The notes under the pieces: model-generated
The model's database searches: none
Seen by the model: the letters and a program-made list of their open reading frames with translations, nothing else
Told to the model about the DNA's origin: nothing
In this document: positions 29,213 to 37,606 of the stretch, piece by piece
How the letters are laid out: every line of letters begins with the position of its first letter
How positions within the stretch are numbered: position 1 is the stretch's first letter
Program-made: the position numbers and the translations under genes
Source: Candidatus Binatia bacterium
Lineage (GTDB): Bacteria; Desulfobacterota; Binatia; UBA1149; CAITLU01
Length of the DNA stretch: 64,000 nt
Assembly: GCA_036493895.1 (NCBI GenBank)
Contig: DASXOZ010000019.1
Span: 1-64,000, forward strand
Direction: 5' to 3'

Positions 29213-30595
29213 TCAGCGCACCATTTCCTCGTCCAGGTCCCGCACCTGGGAGACCAGGTACTCGCGCAGCTTCTTCTTCACGCCCGCTTCCATCTGCCTC
29301 ACCCTTTCCCGGCTGACGCCGTAACGGTCCCCGAGCTCCTGCAGGGTCAGGGGATCCTCGGCGACGAGGCGCTCCCGGTAGATCTCGGCTTCGCGGCCCT
29401 TGAGGCCCTTGCCGAACTCCTCGAACTTGCCCTTCATCAGCGCGTAGAACTCGCCTTCGGAGACGTCGTCCTCGGTGCTGGCTCCCGGCGCCGGAAGAAC
29501 GTCGAGCATCGTTCCCGGCCCGCCGTCGTGGCCGAGAGGAGTCTCGACCGACACCTCCGACGAAGTCGCCAGGCGCTGGTCCATCTCGATGACTTCCTTC
29601 TCCTTGACCCCGAGCGACTCGGCGATCTGCCGCGTCGACGGAGTAAAGCCGAGGGACTCGAGGCGCGACCTTTCCTTCCTCAGGTTGAAGAACAGGCGCC
29701 GCTGCGCCTGCGTCGTACCGACCTTGACCAGGCGGAAGTTGTTCATCACGTAGCGGATCACGTAGGCGCGGATCCACCACACCGCGTACGACGGAAAGCG
29801 CACGCCGCGATAGGGATCGAACTGCTTGACCGCCTCGAGAAGTCCGACGTTGCCCTCCTGGATGAGGTCGAGCAGGTTGTGGAACGCCCTCTGGTACTCG
29901 CGCGCGACGATGACGACCAGCCGCAGGTTGGCCGTGATCAGCTTGACGGCCGCGTCCCTGTCGGCGTGATGGAAGTAACGTACCGCGATCTCGTGCTCCT
30001 GCTCGCGCGTCAGCACGGGATAGGTGCGGATCTCGGCGAGGTAGCGCGACAGCGCGTCGCTCGGCGCCAGTGCCGAATGGTCCGCGCGCGCAGGAACGGC
30101 TTCGTCATTGGCGCGCACTTCGATCTCGTCCGTGGAGTCGGGAGCCGCTTCGTCGCCGAAGTGCGCGTCGAGCACTTCGGACTCGAGCACCTCGGGCTCC
30201 ATGCCGGACTCGTCGGAGAAAACCTCCGCGTCGACCGACGCTTCCTCGTCGACCTGGTCGTCGTGGCCCGCGTGGGCCGCGGCGGCATCGTGGGCGGAGA
30301 GTGCGACAGGGGCATCGGCGCGGCGCCCGGCGGCGGGCGCCGGCTTGTTTCCCTTCGTGGTCACGGCCGGCTTCTGCGCGGCCGCGCGAGCGCGGGTCTT
30401 CGGCGCCGGCTTCGGGTCGGAGGCGGAGTGCTCGGGCCCCTCGGCGGCGGAGGGCTGCCTCGCGGCCGCGTTGGACGCAGTACGGTCCTTTTTGCCGGAA
30501 GACGGCTTGGCGGAGACGAGCTTGTCGGAGCCGGACTTGCCGGAGTCCCGTTTGGCGGGTGCGGACTTGTCGGAGGCGGGTTTACGCGCGGCCAT
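29213..30595 (-). CDS. rpoH: RpoH-type (sigma-32) factor with long N-terminal extension
   Basis: 460 aa. The core from ~residue 180 is a complete group 3 sigma factor: YLAEIRTYPVLTREQEHEIA, region 2 with LVVIVAREYQRAFHNLLDLI and EGNVGLLEAVKQFDPYRGVR, the -10-reading helix SYAVWWIRAYVIRYVMNNFR, and an RpoH-box-like QAQRRLFFNLRKERSRL. The C-terminal helix-turn-helix is LTLQELGDRYGVSRERVRQM. The first ~180 residues are an extension not seen in standard RpoH (~285 aa): Lys/Ser/Ala-rich at 1-95, then acidic at 113-165. The region is low complexity and probably disordered. Cotranscribed with rpoZ upstream and the cinA-like gene downstream. Confidence 0.9.
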   Translation of the reverse strand: MAARKPASDKSAPAKRDSGKSGSDKLVSAKPSSGKKDRTASNAAARQPSAAEGPEHSASDPKPAPKTRARAAAQKPAVTTKGNKPAPAAGRRADAPVALSAHDAAAAHAGHDDQVDEEASVDAEVFSDESGMEPEVLESEVLDAHFGDEAAPDSTDEIEVRANDEAVPARADHSALAPSDALSRYLAEIRTYPVLTREQEHEIAVRYFHHADRDAAVKLITANLRLVVIVAREYQRAFHNLLDLIQEGNVGLLEAVKQFDPYRGVRFPSYAVWWIRAYVIRYVMNNFRLVKVGTTQAQRRLFFNLRKERSRLESLGFTPSTRQIAESLGVKEKEVIEMDQRLATSSEVSVETPLGHDGGPGTMLDVLPAPGASTEDDVSEGEFYALMKGKFEEFGKGLKGREAEIYRERLVAEDPLTLQELGDRYGVSRERVRQMEAGVKKKLREYLVSQVRDLDEEMVR

Positions 30596-30661
30596 CGAGC
30601 CACCTGCTGCCGTCGCGGCTGCGGATGCCTGGGCCGCCGCGGTAACGGCGCTGCCTGGGAC

Positions 30662-30865
30662 TCAGCCGCCCGCCGACGGATCGGAAATCGGTGAAACGAC
30701 GCCGGCAGCGATCTCTCGCAGCGACGTGACGACTTCCTTGTTATCGGTCTCCACCAGGGGACGCGCACCGCGCAGGAGCTGTTTGGCGCGGCGGACGGCC
30801 ACGGTGGCAAGCAGGAAGCGGTTGTCGACCTTTTCGAGGCAGTCTTCTACGGTTACTCTTGCCAT
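30662..30865 (-). CDS. rpoZ: RNA polymerase omega subunit
   Basis: 67 aa. The N-terminus [17 protein letters not shown], then [13 protein letters not shown] and [13 protein letters not shown], is the standard omega pattern; it helps fold and assemble the beta' subunit. It lies 66 nt ahead of the sigma factor gene on the same strand, so two RNA polymerase components are adjacent. The usual partner gmk is not next to it. Confidence 0.95.
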   Translation of the reverse strand: MARVTVEDCLEKVDNRFLLATVAVRRAKQLLRGARPLVETDNKEVVTSLREIAAGVVSPISDPSAGG

Positions 30866-30932
30866 CGCACTTCCTCAGGAGTCGGGCGAGGCTATGGCCG
30901 CGTGGCGGGGAAGTCAAAACGTCGCGCAATCG

Positions 30933-31616
30933 ATGGGGAAACTCATGACCGCAGCTGCGTGGATCGTGTTCTGGGCCCTGGCATTTGCCGCAACCCACAT
31001 GGGATTGTCCTCACTTCGGGTGCGGCCTCGCCTCGTCGCCACGATCGGACAAGGACCGTATCTCGCCATTTACTCCCTCGTGGCGTTCGCGACCTTCGTA
31101 CCGCTGGTCCGGGTGTGGCTCCGCGATCTGCACGGCGGCGGCTTCCTGTGGAACCTTCGCGCGTATGCGGTGGTTCACGTCGTCGCGATGATGGTCTCGT
31201 GGGTGTTCTTCACGATGGCGATCGCGGCGCTGGTGCAGCCGAGCCCGGCCAGCGTGGGGCCGCGTGCAACCACGCGAGCGCGCGGCCTGACCCGGATCAC
31301 GCGCCATCCGCTGTTCATGAGCATCGGGATCTGGGCGCTGGCGCACACGGTGCTGAACGGATTTGCCAACGACGTGCTGTTCTTCGGCGGCATCTTTGTC
31401 GTCGGCCTCGCCGGCTGCATGCACCAGGATGCGCGCAAGCGCGCGACGGAGCCGGAGCTGGCCGAGTTCTACGATGAGACGTCGCTGCTGCCGTTCGTCG
31501 CGATCGCGACGGGGCGCAATCACCTCGTGCTGTCGGAGATGCCGTGGATGGGGCTGGCAGCGGGGGCAGTAGTGGCGTCGATGATCTATCACTACCACGC
31601 GGCGATGTTCGGATAG
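30933..31616 (+). CDS. NnrU-like integral membrane protein
   Basis: 227 aa with about five or six membrane segments (WIVFWALAFAATHMGL, YLAIYSLVAFATFVPLV, VVHVVAMMVSWVFFTMAIAA and a C-terminal AAGAVVASMIYHYHAAMF). TRITRHPLFMSIGIWALAHT is the NnrU signature, with a conserved RHP; related isoprenylcysteine-type methyltransferases share it. NnrU is known near nitric oxide reduction genes, but no such genes lie here. I use ATG 30933; ATG 30945 is an alternative. Divergent from rpoZ. Confidence 0.85.
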   Translation: MGKLMTAAAWIVFWALAFAATHMGLSSLRVRPRLVATIGQGPYLAIYSLVAFATFVPLVRVWLRDLHGGGFLWNLRAYAVVHVVAMMVSWVFFTMAIAALVQPSPASVGPRATTRARGLTRITRHPLFMSIGIWALAHTVLNGFANDVLFFGGIFVVGLAGCMHQDARKRATEPELAEFYDETSLLPFVAIATGRNHLVLSEMPWMGLAAGAVVASMIYHYHAAMFG

Positions 31617-31628
31617 CGCGCGAAGAAA

Positions 31629-32249
31629 TCAGCCCGGCGGCCTGCCTGCGGTCGCAGTCGCGGTCACCCCGCGCCGGCGGCGCAGCAGCGCAGGAAGTAC
31701 GAACATCACGACCAGCATGATGCCGATCGTCAGGCGGTCGTCGCCGACGGCGCTGCCGACCCACAGCGTCATCAGCATCAGCAGCGCGAAATAGAACATG
31801 TCGCCGGTGATCGCGATGGCCCAGCCCGGAATGAAGCCGTGCCCGGCTGCCGCAGCGGCAGTGCGCCCCGTCATCGGATCGACGCCAAAAGCGACGAGCA
31901 CCAGGGCAAGCACGCTTCGCCCGTCGCCGTATTGGGCCGCCGACTGGCGCGCCGCTGTCCGGACCGCCGAGACGATGCGCCCAAGCGCCGGAACAGAGCG
32001 GCCGAGCGCCCCGATCATCTTGAGCATCGGCTCGAACACCATCGCGAGGATCACGTCGGACACGAAGTAGAGCCACATCATCAGCGGCCACGCGATGCCG
32101 CGCGCGTGCGCCATCAGCACACCCGCCGGAATTCCCCCACCGACCGGGACGAGGAAAAGCAGCAGCACGCCTTTCCAGCCGCCGGGCCAGCTGGCGGGAA
32201 TCGGGGAAGTGGGGTCGAGCAGAGCCCGCTGAAAGTCGTCGAGAGTCAT
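31629..32249 (-). CDS. Integral membrane protein of unknown function
   Basis: 206 aa with about four hydrophobic segments (GVLLLFLVPVGGGIPAGVLM, PLMMWLYFVSDVILAMVF, AITGDMFYFALLMLMTLWVG, LTIGIMLVVMFVLPAL). The amino end is a soluble ~25-residue tail (MTLDDFQRALLDPTSPIPAS). No catalytic or transport motif is recognised. It converges on the NnrU-like gene with a 12-nt gap. Confidence 0.75.
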   Translation of the reverse strand: MTLDDFQRALLDPTSPIPASWPGGWKGVLLLFLVPVGGGIPAGVLMAHARGIAWPLMMWLYFVSDVILAMVFEPMLKMIGALGRSVPALGRIVSAVRTAARQSAAQYGDGRSVLALVLVAFGVDPMTGRTAAAAAGHGFIPGWAIAITGDMFYFALLMLMTLWVGSAVGDDRLTIGIMLVVMFVLPALLRRRRGVTATATAGRPPG

Positions 32250-32784
32250 GGCCGTGATGCGCCACCCTGCGGCGGCGCGATCCGGTCAAATTGCCTCCGT
32301 CGGGTTCGCGCCGCAACCGGACGGGCGAACTTCGCGGCCGTCCCATCCACATACGTACCTGTTTCCGCGTTTCTCGAGAGTCCGTGTCCGCGACTTCGCG
32401 TTCGTCCCTATTGCGCTGATCCCCCGCCTGTAGCCATTGCACGGCGACGAGCATCGTCGCCCGTTCGAGTGTCGCAGACATTTCGCCCGCGACGAAAACC
32501 GAGCTCGCCGACCTGAGACGCGAGTCCCCGTTCGCGCAAAAAATCGCGAGTCATTTTCGCGTTCGTCTGGTACGCGGATCGTATTGCGAACGAGCGACGC
32601 GCGATCCTCGCTTACAATTCGCAAAATTGGACGCGCGACCCGTCGCTTGACGACGCAGCCGCAACATCACTACCGACGTGTTCGTGGGCTGACAAGAAGG
32701 GACGCAGTTCACACACGGCGGCGCGGCAGCGCAGCGGAGGGACGCTGCGCGCCGGCCGCCAAAAAAAGAAGGAGGACTATCTCC
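32250..32784. promoter_or_regulatory. Long leader region upstream of the collagen-like gene
   Basis: 535 nt without a credible gene, less GC-rich in parts (around 32555-32650) and rich in CGCG/TTCGCG words. Near the 3' end a hairpin GCGCAGC(GGAGGGAC)GCTGCGC lies at 32729-32750, followed by A7 and the strong ribosome binding site AAGAAGGAGGA at 32767-32777. The hairpin loop itself contains GGAGGG. The leader is unusually long for this window and may carry the promoter and a regulated 5' untranslated region. No riboswitch class is recognised. Confidence 0.45.
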
Positions 32785-33813
32785 ATGTGCAATCGCCCCG
32801 GGCCAGGGTGGCGCGCTGCCGTACTCGCTGTCATCGCTTCGGTGTTCGCCGCTGCAACCGCCAGCGACGCCCAGCTCATCTCGAAATCTTCAGGACAGGT
32901 CTGGATCTCCAGCGCGAGCGCATCGGTGACTCCGCCGGCCAACTGTTCTCCCGGCCAGGCCTGCCTCGTCGAGATCCTCGCGATCAACATCACCGGCCAC
33001 AACTTCGGCGCCACCAAGGGGGACGTAAACCTCGCAGACACGTCACTGCTCGGTGCCGGAGCGAGCCTCGCCTGGTCGGACACGGCGATCGGGATCACAT
33101 TGCCCGTCGGATTCACCCGCATGATGGGCAATCACCTGCTCGAGGTAGTCACGTACCAGGGCCTGACCAATTCGGGCACGCCGTATCGCGGAGCATTCGA
33201 TCTCGCGGTCGGCACGACCCTGATCGGGCCCCAGGGCGACAGCATCACCGGCCCGACAGGTCCTCAAGGTCCCCAGGGACCGCGAGGCCCGCAAGGACCG
33301 GGAGGAGGCAACGGGCCGACGGGTCCCCAGGGCAATCCAGGATCCAACGGCGTCAACGGCCATGACGGAGTGCCCGGACCTCCGGGCTCCCAGGGACCTC
33401 CGGGACTGCAGGGAAACCCGGGCCATGACGGGCGCTCCGCGCACGGCGCCGCGGCCAAATGCAACAGCGTATCGATCGGCACCACGCCAACCGTGATCGC
33501 GACGTCGGCGCCGATCACCGGCGGCGACCGGTACCTCGCCAACGCGACCGTCAACGTGCCGTATGCCGGCGGCCAGGGCTCGGTATCGTGCAGCCTCGAT
33601 GCCTTCGAGGGAGCGACGTCGAAGAACGTCGACACGTCGGACTCGATGCTTCTCAGCAACAATCAAAACTCGTCGAAGGGACCGATCGCGCTCGGAGGCG
33701 ACTATACACCGTCGAGCAGCTCGGCTTCCGTTGTGTTCAAGCTTTCGTGCTCGGCTAGCGCTTCACGCACGGTGTCGCACTGCGTGCTGACCGACCAGGG
33801 GACGTTCAACTAG
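32785..33813 (+). CDS. Secreted collagen-like repeat protein with IPT-like domain
   Basis: 342 aa. The signal peptide runs to about residue 30 ([19 protein letters not shown]). Residues ~35-140 form an IPT/TIG-like beta sandwich ([19 protein letters not shown]). Residues 156-218 are 21 uninterrupted Gly-X-Y triplets ([15 protein letters not shown], later [15 protein letters not shown]), which should form a collagen-type triple helix. The last ~120 residues are a Ser/Thr-rich beta domain with paired cysteines, likely a trimerising or binding head. Start is fixed by a strong Shine-Dalgarno. The protein is probably extracellular or surface-exposed; its partner is unknown. Single-gene unit, flanked by a REP-like element. 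Confidence 0.88.
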   Translation: MCNRPGPGWRAAVLAVIASVFAAATASDAQLISKSSGQVWISSASASVTPPANCSPGQACLVEILAINITGHNFGATKGDVNLADTSLLGAGASLAWSDTAIGITLPVGFTRMMGNHLLEVVTYQGLTNSGTPYRGAFDLAVGTTLIGPQGDSITGPTGPQGPQGPRGPQGPGGGNGPTGPQGNPGSNGVNGHDGVPGPPGSQGPPGLQGNPGHDGRSAHGAAAKCNSVSIGTTPTVIATSAPITGGDRYLANATVNVPYAGGQGSVSCSLDAFEGATSKNVDTSDSMLLSNNQNSSKGPIALGGDYTPSSSSASVVFKLSCSASASRTVSHCVLTDQGTFN

Positions 33814-33860
33814 GGTTGCGGGGAAACCCCGGACCGAGGGGCTTTTCCGCAGCCTGCCAG
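33814..33860. repeat. REP-like palindromic element, full copy
   Basis: GGTTGCGGGGAAACCCCGGA followed by CCGAGGGGCTTTTCCGCAGC and CTGCCAG. It starts directly at the stop codon of the collagen-like gene. The arms GGTTGCGG-GAAA-CCCCGG and CCGAGG-CTTTTCCGCAGCC pair imperfectly. It shares its core with the elements at 48664 and 5034. Confidence 0.7.
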
Positions 33861-33915
33861 TCCCCCGCATCGTCCTTGTTCGACCGGCGTTCGTAGCGGT
33901 GACACGGCGCCGGAG

Positions 33916-33957
33916 GAGGATTCATCCGCCGCGCGGCGGCACTGCGAATGAATCCTC
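33916..33957. terminator. Bidirectional hairpin between convergent genes
   Basis: Arms GAGGATTCAT (33916-33925) and ATGAATCCTC (33948-33957) are perfect inverse complements. The interior CCGCCGCGCGGCGG is itself palindromic. It lies between the convergent collagen-like gene and tlyA. No T-run follows, so termination is an inference from position. Confidence 0.5.
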
Positions 33958-33994
33958 TTCAGCGCCGACGCGGGGCCGCTGCTTCGTCGCCGCG

Positions 33995-34756
33995 TCAGGA
34001 TCGCCCCGAGCGCGCGGCCAGCAGGTATTCGACGTTTCCGTCGGCGCCCCGAAGCGGCGACTGCATCGAGCCCAGAAGCTCCAGCCCAAGCCCGGCGGCT
34101 GCAGTCTCTACGCCGCGCAGCGCCGACTGCCTTGATTCCTCGTCGACGACGATCCCGCGTTCGGTCTGCGCCGAAGCCACCTCGAACTGCGGCTTGACGA
34201 GCAGAACGAAGTCGCAACCTGACGGCGCGGCGATCGCCACGAGGTGCGGCAGCACGCCGGCGAGCGAGACGAACGACAGATCTGCAACGATCACGTTCGG
34301 AGGCGCGGCGAGCGGGGATGCATCGAGGCTGCGGACGTTGGTACGCTCCATCAGCACGACGCGCGGATCGCGCCGCAGCGCCCACGCGAACTGGCCGTAG
34401 CCGACGTCCACTGCGTACACGCGCGCGGCACCGCGCTGGAGCAGGCAGTCGGTGAATCCGCCTGTCGAGCAGCCGGCATCGAGGCAGACGGCTTCGCGGA
34501 CATCGATGGCAAAATGCTCGAGCGCGGCATCGAGCTTCTCGCCGCCGCGTGAGACGAAGCGGCGCCGCGCCCGCACGCTGAGCAAGGCATCGGCCGCTAC
34601 CTGCTCGCCGGCCTTGTCGACGCGCCGCGTGCCGTCCAGGACCAGGCCCGCGAGCACGAGACGCTGGGCTTCGTCGCGCGAGGCGGCAAGGCCGAGCGCG
34701 ACGAGACGCTCGTCGGCGCGAACGCGGGAAGCCAGCTCAGGCTCCGGGATGAGCAA
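33995..34756 (-). CDS. tlyA: TlyA family rRNA 2'-O-methyltransferase
   Basis: 253 aa from TTG 34756. An S4 RNA-binding domain (RADERLVALGLAASRDEAQR, residues ~8-65) precedes an FtsJ-like SAM methyltransferase domain: VCLDAGCSTGGFTDCLLQRG, then VYAVDVGYGQFAW, and the catalytic-type NVIVADLSFVSLAGVLPHL and FVLLVKPQFE. The family 2'-O-methylates 16S/23S rRNA cytidines. An ATG at 34804 would lengthen it by 16 residues and overlap ispA by 68 nt; I prefer the TTG (20-nt overlap), with moderate confidence in the start only. Last gene of the ftsE-tlyA train. Confidence 0.9.
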   Translation of the reverse strand: MLIPEPELASRVRADERLVALGLAASRDEAQRLVLAGLVLDGTRRVDKAGEQVAADALLSVRARRRFVSRGGEKLDAALEHFAIDVREAVCLDAGCSTGGFTDCLLQRGAARVYAVDVGYGQFAWALRRDPRVVLMERTNVRSLDASPLAAPPNVIVADLSFVSLAGVLPHLVAIAAPSGCDFVLLVKPQFEVASAQTERGIVVDEESRQSALRGVETAAAGLGLELLGSMQSPLRGADGNVEYLLAARSGRS

Positions 34757-35690
34757 GGGCCGGAGCGACGGCCTCGGTGGCAACCTGGACGAGAAGTGAG
34801 GCATCGCGCGAGAACGACGAAAGCTCGGCGAGCGCCGCATCCAGCTCTTCGCGCAGCATCTGCTGGGATCGCGGCACGCCGAACAGCGAGGGGTACGTCA
34901 GCTTGCCGGCCTGCCGGTCGCCGCCTTCGCGCTTTCCGGTAACGACGGTCGGAGCGATCTCGTCCTTGATGTCGTCGGCAATCTGGAACGCGAGCCCGAA
35001 GCGCGTGCCGAAGCGCGTCAGGCTCTGCAGATCCGTTTCGCCGGCGCCGGCGAGCAGGCCGCCGACGCGCGCCGACGCGCGCAGCAGGGCCCCGGTTTTT
35101 CGCGCGTGGATCGCGTGCAGCAGCTCCACGTCGCCGGCAGCGGCCCGCGCATCCGCGCGGCCGTCGAGCCCGTCGGCCATGAGGTCGGCCGCCTGACCGC
35201 CGACCATTCCTTCGCGCCCGGCCGCACGCGCGATTTCACCGATCGCGAGCGCCTGCAGCGCCGGCTCGCAAACCGGCTCCAGCATCACGACGAAGGCCTC
35301 GGTCAAAAGCGCATCGCCGGCGAGGATCGCGATCCCGTCGCCGTAAACGACATGGTTGGTCGGCATTCCGCGGCGAAGATCATCGTCGTCCATCGCGGGA
35401 AGATCGTCGTGGATCAGCGAATACGCGTGGATCATCTCGAGTCCGGCGGCAAAGCGCACGAGGCGCGACGACTCGGTTCCGAGACTCTCGGCCACCGCCA
35501 GCAGCAGCAGCGGGCGAATGCGTTTTCCAGGCGTTCGAAGCGAATAGCGCATCGAATCGACGAGCCGGTCCACCCCGAACGTCGATGCGCCGGCCGGCTC
35601 GAGCGCCGGCAGCGTTTGCGACAGCGCGTCCTCGATCGAGGAGGCAAGGTCGGCGACTGTCACACGGCTTCGCGTCGCGGCACCGGTCAT
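34737..35690 (-). CDS. ispA: Farnesyl/geranyl diphosphate synthase
   Basis: 317 aa polyprenyl synthetase that condenses IPP with allylic diphosphates. The first aspartate-rich motif is SLIHDDLPAMDDDDLRRG (DDxxxxD, with the family insertion), the second is GLAFQIADDIKDE, and KRIRPLLLLAVAE is the IPP-binding segment. Product chain length cannot be fixed without the residues preceding the first motif; MIHAYSLIHDD fits C15-C20. Overlaps xseB by 4 nt (ATGA), as the classical xseB-ispA pair. Confidence 0.95.
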   Translation of the reverse strand: MTGAATRSRVTVADLASSIEDALSQTLPALEPAGASTFGVDRLVDSMRYSLRTPGKRIRPLLLLAVAESLGTESSRLVRFAAGLEMIHAYSLIHDDLPAMDDDDLRRGMPTNHVVYGDGIAILAGDALLTEAFVVMLEPVCEPALQALAIGEIARAAGREGMVGGQAADLMADGLDGRADARAAAGDVELLHAIHARKTGALLRASARVGGLLAGAGETDLQSLTRFGTRFGLAFQIADDIKDEIAPTVVTGKREGGDRQAGKLTYPSLFGVPRSQQMLREELDAALAELSSFSRDASLLVQVATEAVAPALAHPGA

Positions 35691-36025
35691 CGAACGTCTT
35701 CGGGATCCTCGTCGTCCGGATCTTCCTCGTCGACAACCTCGGTCTCCTCTTCGAGGAGGGAGCGGCGAGCGGTCGCTGCAAGCGGAGCCAGCGACGCCGT
35801 GCCGTCGGGACGCCTCGTCAACTCGTCGATGCGCATCTGCGCGGCATCGAGGCGGGCATGCAACGCCCGCACCAGCGCAATGCCCTTTTCGAACGTGGCG
35901 AGCGACTCTTCGAGCGGCAGCTCACCAGCGTCGAGGCGACGCACGGTCTCCTCGAGCTCGGCCATCGCCTGCTCGAAGTCCGGTGCGCCCCGGTTCGCGT
36001 CGCCCTTCTTGCTCACTTTGCCCAT
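35687..36025 (-). CDS. xseB: Exodeoxyribonuclease VII small subunit
   Basis: 112 aa, longer than usual (~80). The core DFEQAMAELEETVRRLDAGE then LPLEESLATFEKGIALVRA is diagnostic and binds the XseA large subunit. The C-terminal ~40 residues after TRRPDG add an acidic tail (EEETEVVDEEDPDDEDPEDV). The start MGKVSKKGDANRG lies 13 nt inside the end of mobA. Together with xseA three genes upstream it forms exonuclease VII, a single-strand DNA nuclease. Confidence 0.93.
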   Translation of the reverse strand: MGKVSKKGDANRGAPDFEQAMAELEETVRRLDAGELPLEESLATFEKGIALVRALHARLDAAQMRIDELTRRPDGTASLAPLAATARRSLLEEETEVVDEEDPDDEDPEDVR

Positions 36026-36624
36026 CGTACGTCTTCGTGGCCTTGCCGCAGCCTCGCTGCCGCTTCCAGGTCTGCGGGGCGATTGACGTTGGCCAGCTCG
36101 CCGCCCGATCCGGCCTCGACAACGAGCGGAGCCAGCCGGGAGAGGAGACGGTGCAAGGCCCTGTTGCCCTCCCTTAGCCCAGCGGCAAGCTGCCGCAAAG
36201 CGCTCCTCGGATAATACGCGACCAGGGGCTCGATGCCGCGGCTGCTGCGAGCGACGACGGTGCGACCGCTGCGCCTGCCGAGCGCAGCCACTGCGCTGAG
36301 CGTGTCCTGCCGCAGCAGCGGAACGTCGCACGGGAGCACGAGCACGCCGGCTCGCGCATGCAGCAACGCTGCAACGAGGCCGCCGAGAGGCCCCGCGCCA
36401 AAACCGGCATCCTCGATGAACGTCACGGCCGCCGGTCGTTCGAATGCGCCGCGACCCGCGACGAAGACCTCGCCGTCGGCGCAGGCGCGCAGCAGCGCCA
36501 GGCTGCGGCCGGCAAGCGATGTCGAGCCGAACGGGGCGTGCCTCTTGTCGGCGCCGAAGCGCCGCGACCTGCCCCCGGCAATCAGCACGCCGTCGATGCG
36601 ACTGCGAAGCCTCGTTTCGAACAT
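36013..36624 (-). CDS. mobA: Molybdenum cofactor guanylyltransferase-like protein
   Basis: 203 aa nucleotidyltransferase. The N-terminal signature IDGVLIAGGRSRRFGADKRH is the GTP/MoCo-binding GGxSxRMGxDK loop. The middle PLGGLVAALLHARAGVLVLP and CDVPLLRQD (metal-binding CDxP) are intact; the end has NVNRPADLEAA. It attaches GMP to molybdopterin for DMSO reductase-family enzymes. No other cofactor gene is adjacent apart from the distant cinA-like gene, so it is out of its usual context, wedged between the M23 and xseB genes. The start MFETRLRSRIDG at 36624 follows from the family N-terminus. Confidence 0.9.
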   Translation of the reverse strand: MFETRLRSRIDGVLIAGGRSRRFGADKRHAPFGSTSLAGRSLALLRACADGEVFVAGRGAFERPAAVTFIEDAGFGAGPLGGLVAALLHARAGVLVLPCDVPLLRQDTLSAVAALGRRSGRTVVARSSRGIEPLVAYYPRSALRQLAAGLREGNRALHRLLSRLAPLVVEAGSGGELANVNRPADLEAAARLRQGHEDVRWAK

Positions 36625-36658
36625 CGGCAAAAGCTGCTGACTGCGAAGCGCCCGGCGC

Positions 36659-37606
36659 TCAGAAGTCGTAGTCGCTCTTCTTGTCCTTTTCTTCTTTCGG
36701 CGCGTGGTGCTCGCCGCTGATCTCGGGAACGCGAAGCGTGATTCCCGGCAGGCTCGTGGGATCGACCTGGGCACCGGCCAGGCGGGCACCGAAATGCAGC
36801 GCCGCGCGCGAATTGGCCGGCATGCGGCCGATCGGCGCGCCGTGGTGCACCCAGTCTCCTTCGCTCACGTACACGTCCCCGAGGCCGGCGTAGTAGGTGT
36901 AAAGCCCGAGGCCGTGATCGAGCACGACGATCTTCGATCCCGGAACGTCGGCCACCAGTGCGACGATGCCTTGCGCAGACGCGGCGATGTCGCTGCCGGG
37001 GCGGGCAGCCAGGTCCACGCCAGTGTGAGGATCGCCGAGGCTTTCTTCGCTGGTCCTGCGCATCGCGAACGTCGCGACCATCGGTCCGCTGGACGGGCTC
37101 TCGAAGGCTCCGTTCCAGTAGCGGTCCAGCGTGATGCGGTTCCACAGCGAGACGAGCCGCGGATTGGAGCGCGCCAGATCCTCGAGGGCGAGGTCGTCGC
37201 GCGATATCGGCCTTTCGTTGCGCGCTTCGTCGTCCATGCGACGCGGGCGCACCGTCACGACGCGGCTGCCGTGGCGCGATCCGACGTCGTACGTCATCTC
37301 GTATGGCCCGGGCAGCGTGTCGATGTCGACGGCAAAATACACGACGAACATGCCGTCCTCGATCTGACCGAGGTAGCGGCGGCCGGCCACGGTTACCGTT
37401 CCGCCGCCTGCTCCCGCCGGTGGCCGCACCTGGAGTCGGATCACCGCGCCGGGATAGACGATGGGAGGATCCATCACGACGTAGTACGGCAGATGCTGGG
37501 CCGGCTCTCCGTCCATCTCTGCGCGGGCGTCATGCACGGCCATTCCGATTGTTACGGCGCAGGCGAGCAGCGACGTGACAGCGACGATTCTCAAACCTTT
37601 CGTCAT
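36659..37606 (-). CDS. Degenerate M23/LytM-domain periplasmic protein
   Basis: 315 aa. A signal peptide (MTKGLRIVAVTSLLACAVTI) is followed by a beta-sandwich region (residues ~40-130) and a C-terminal LytM domain (~180-300). The first metal motif HTGVD is present (His194, Asp198), and so is the third ligand in ALHFGARL (His271). In active enzymes this reads HLHF, and here the first His is Ala. The catalytic YAHL loop reads YYAGL. The zinc site may be intact while both catalytic histidines are gone, so it is likely a non-enzymatic activator, like EnvC/NlpD, or a binder of peptidoglycan. GTGATG-type overlap of 4 nt with xseA. Confidence 0.82.
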   Translation of the reverse strand: MTKGLRIVAVTSLLACAVTIGMAVHDARAEMDGEPAQHLPYYVVMDPPIVYPGAVIRLQVRPPAGAGGGTVTVAGRRYLGQIEDGMFVVYFAVDIDTLPGPYEMTYDVGSRHGSRVVTVRPRRMDDEARNERPISRDDLALEDLARSNPRLVSLWNRITLDRYWNGAFESPSSGPMVATFAMRRTSEESLGDPHTGVDLAARPGSDIAASAQGIVALVADVPGSKIVVLDHGLGLYTYYAGLGDVYVSEGDWVHHGAPIGRMPANSRAALHFGARLAGAQVDPTSLPGITLRVPEISGEHHAPKEEKDKKSDYDF

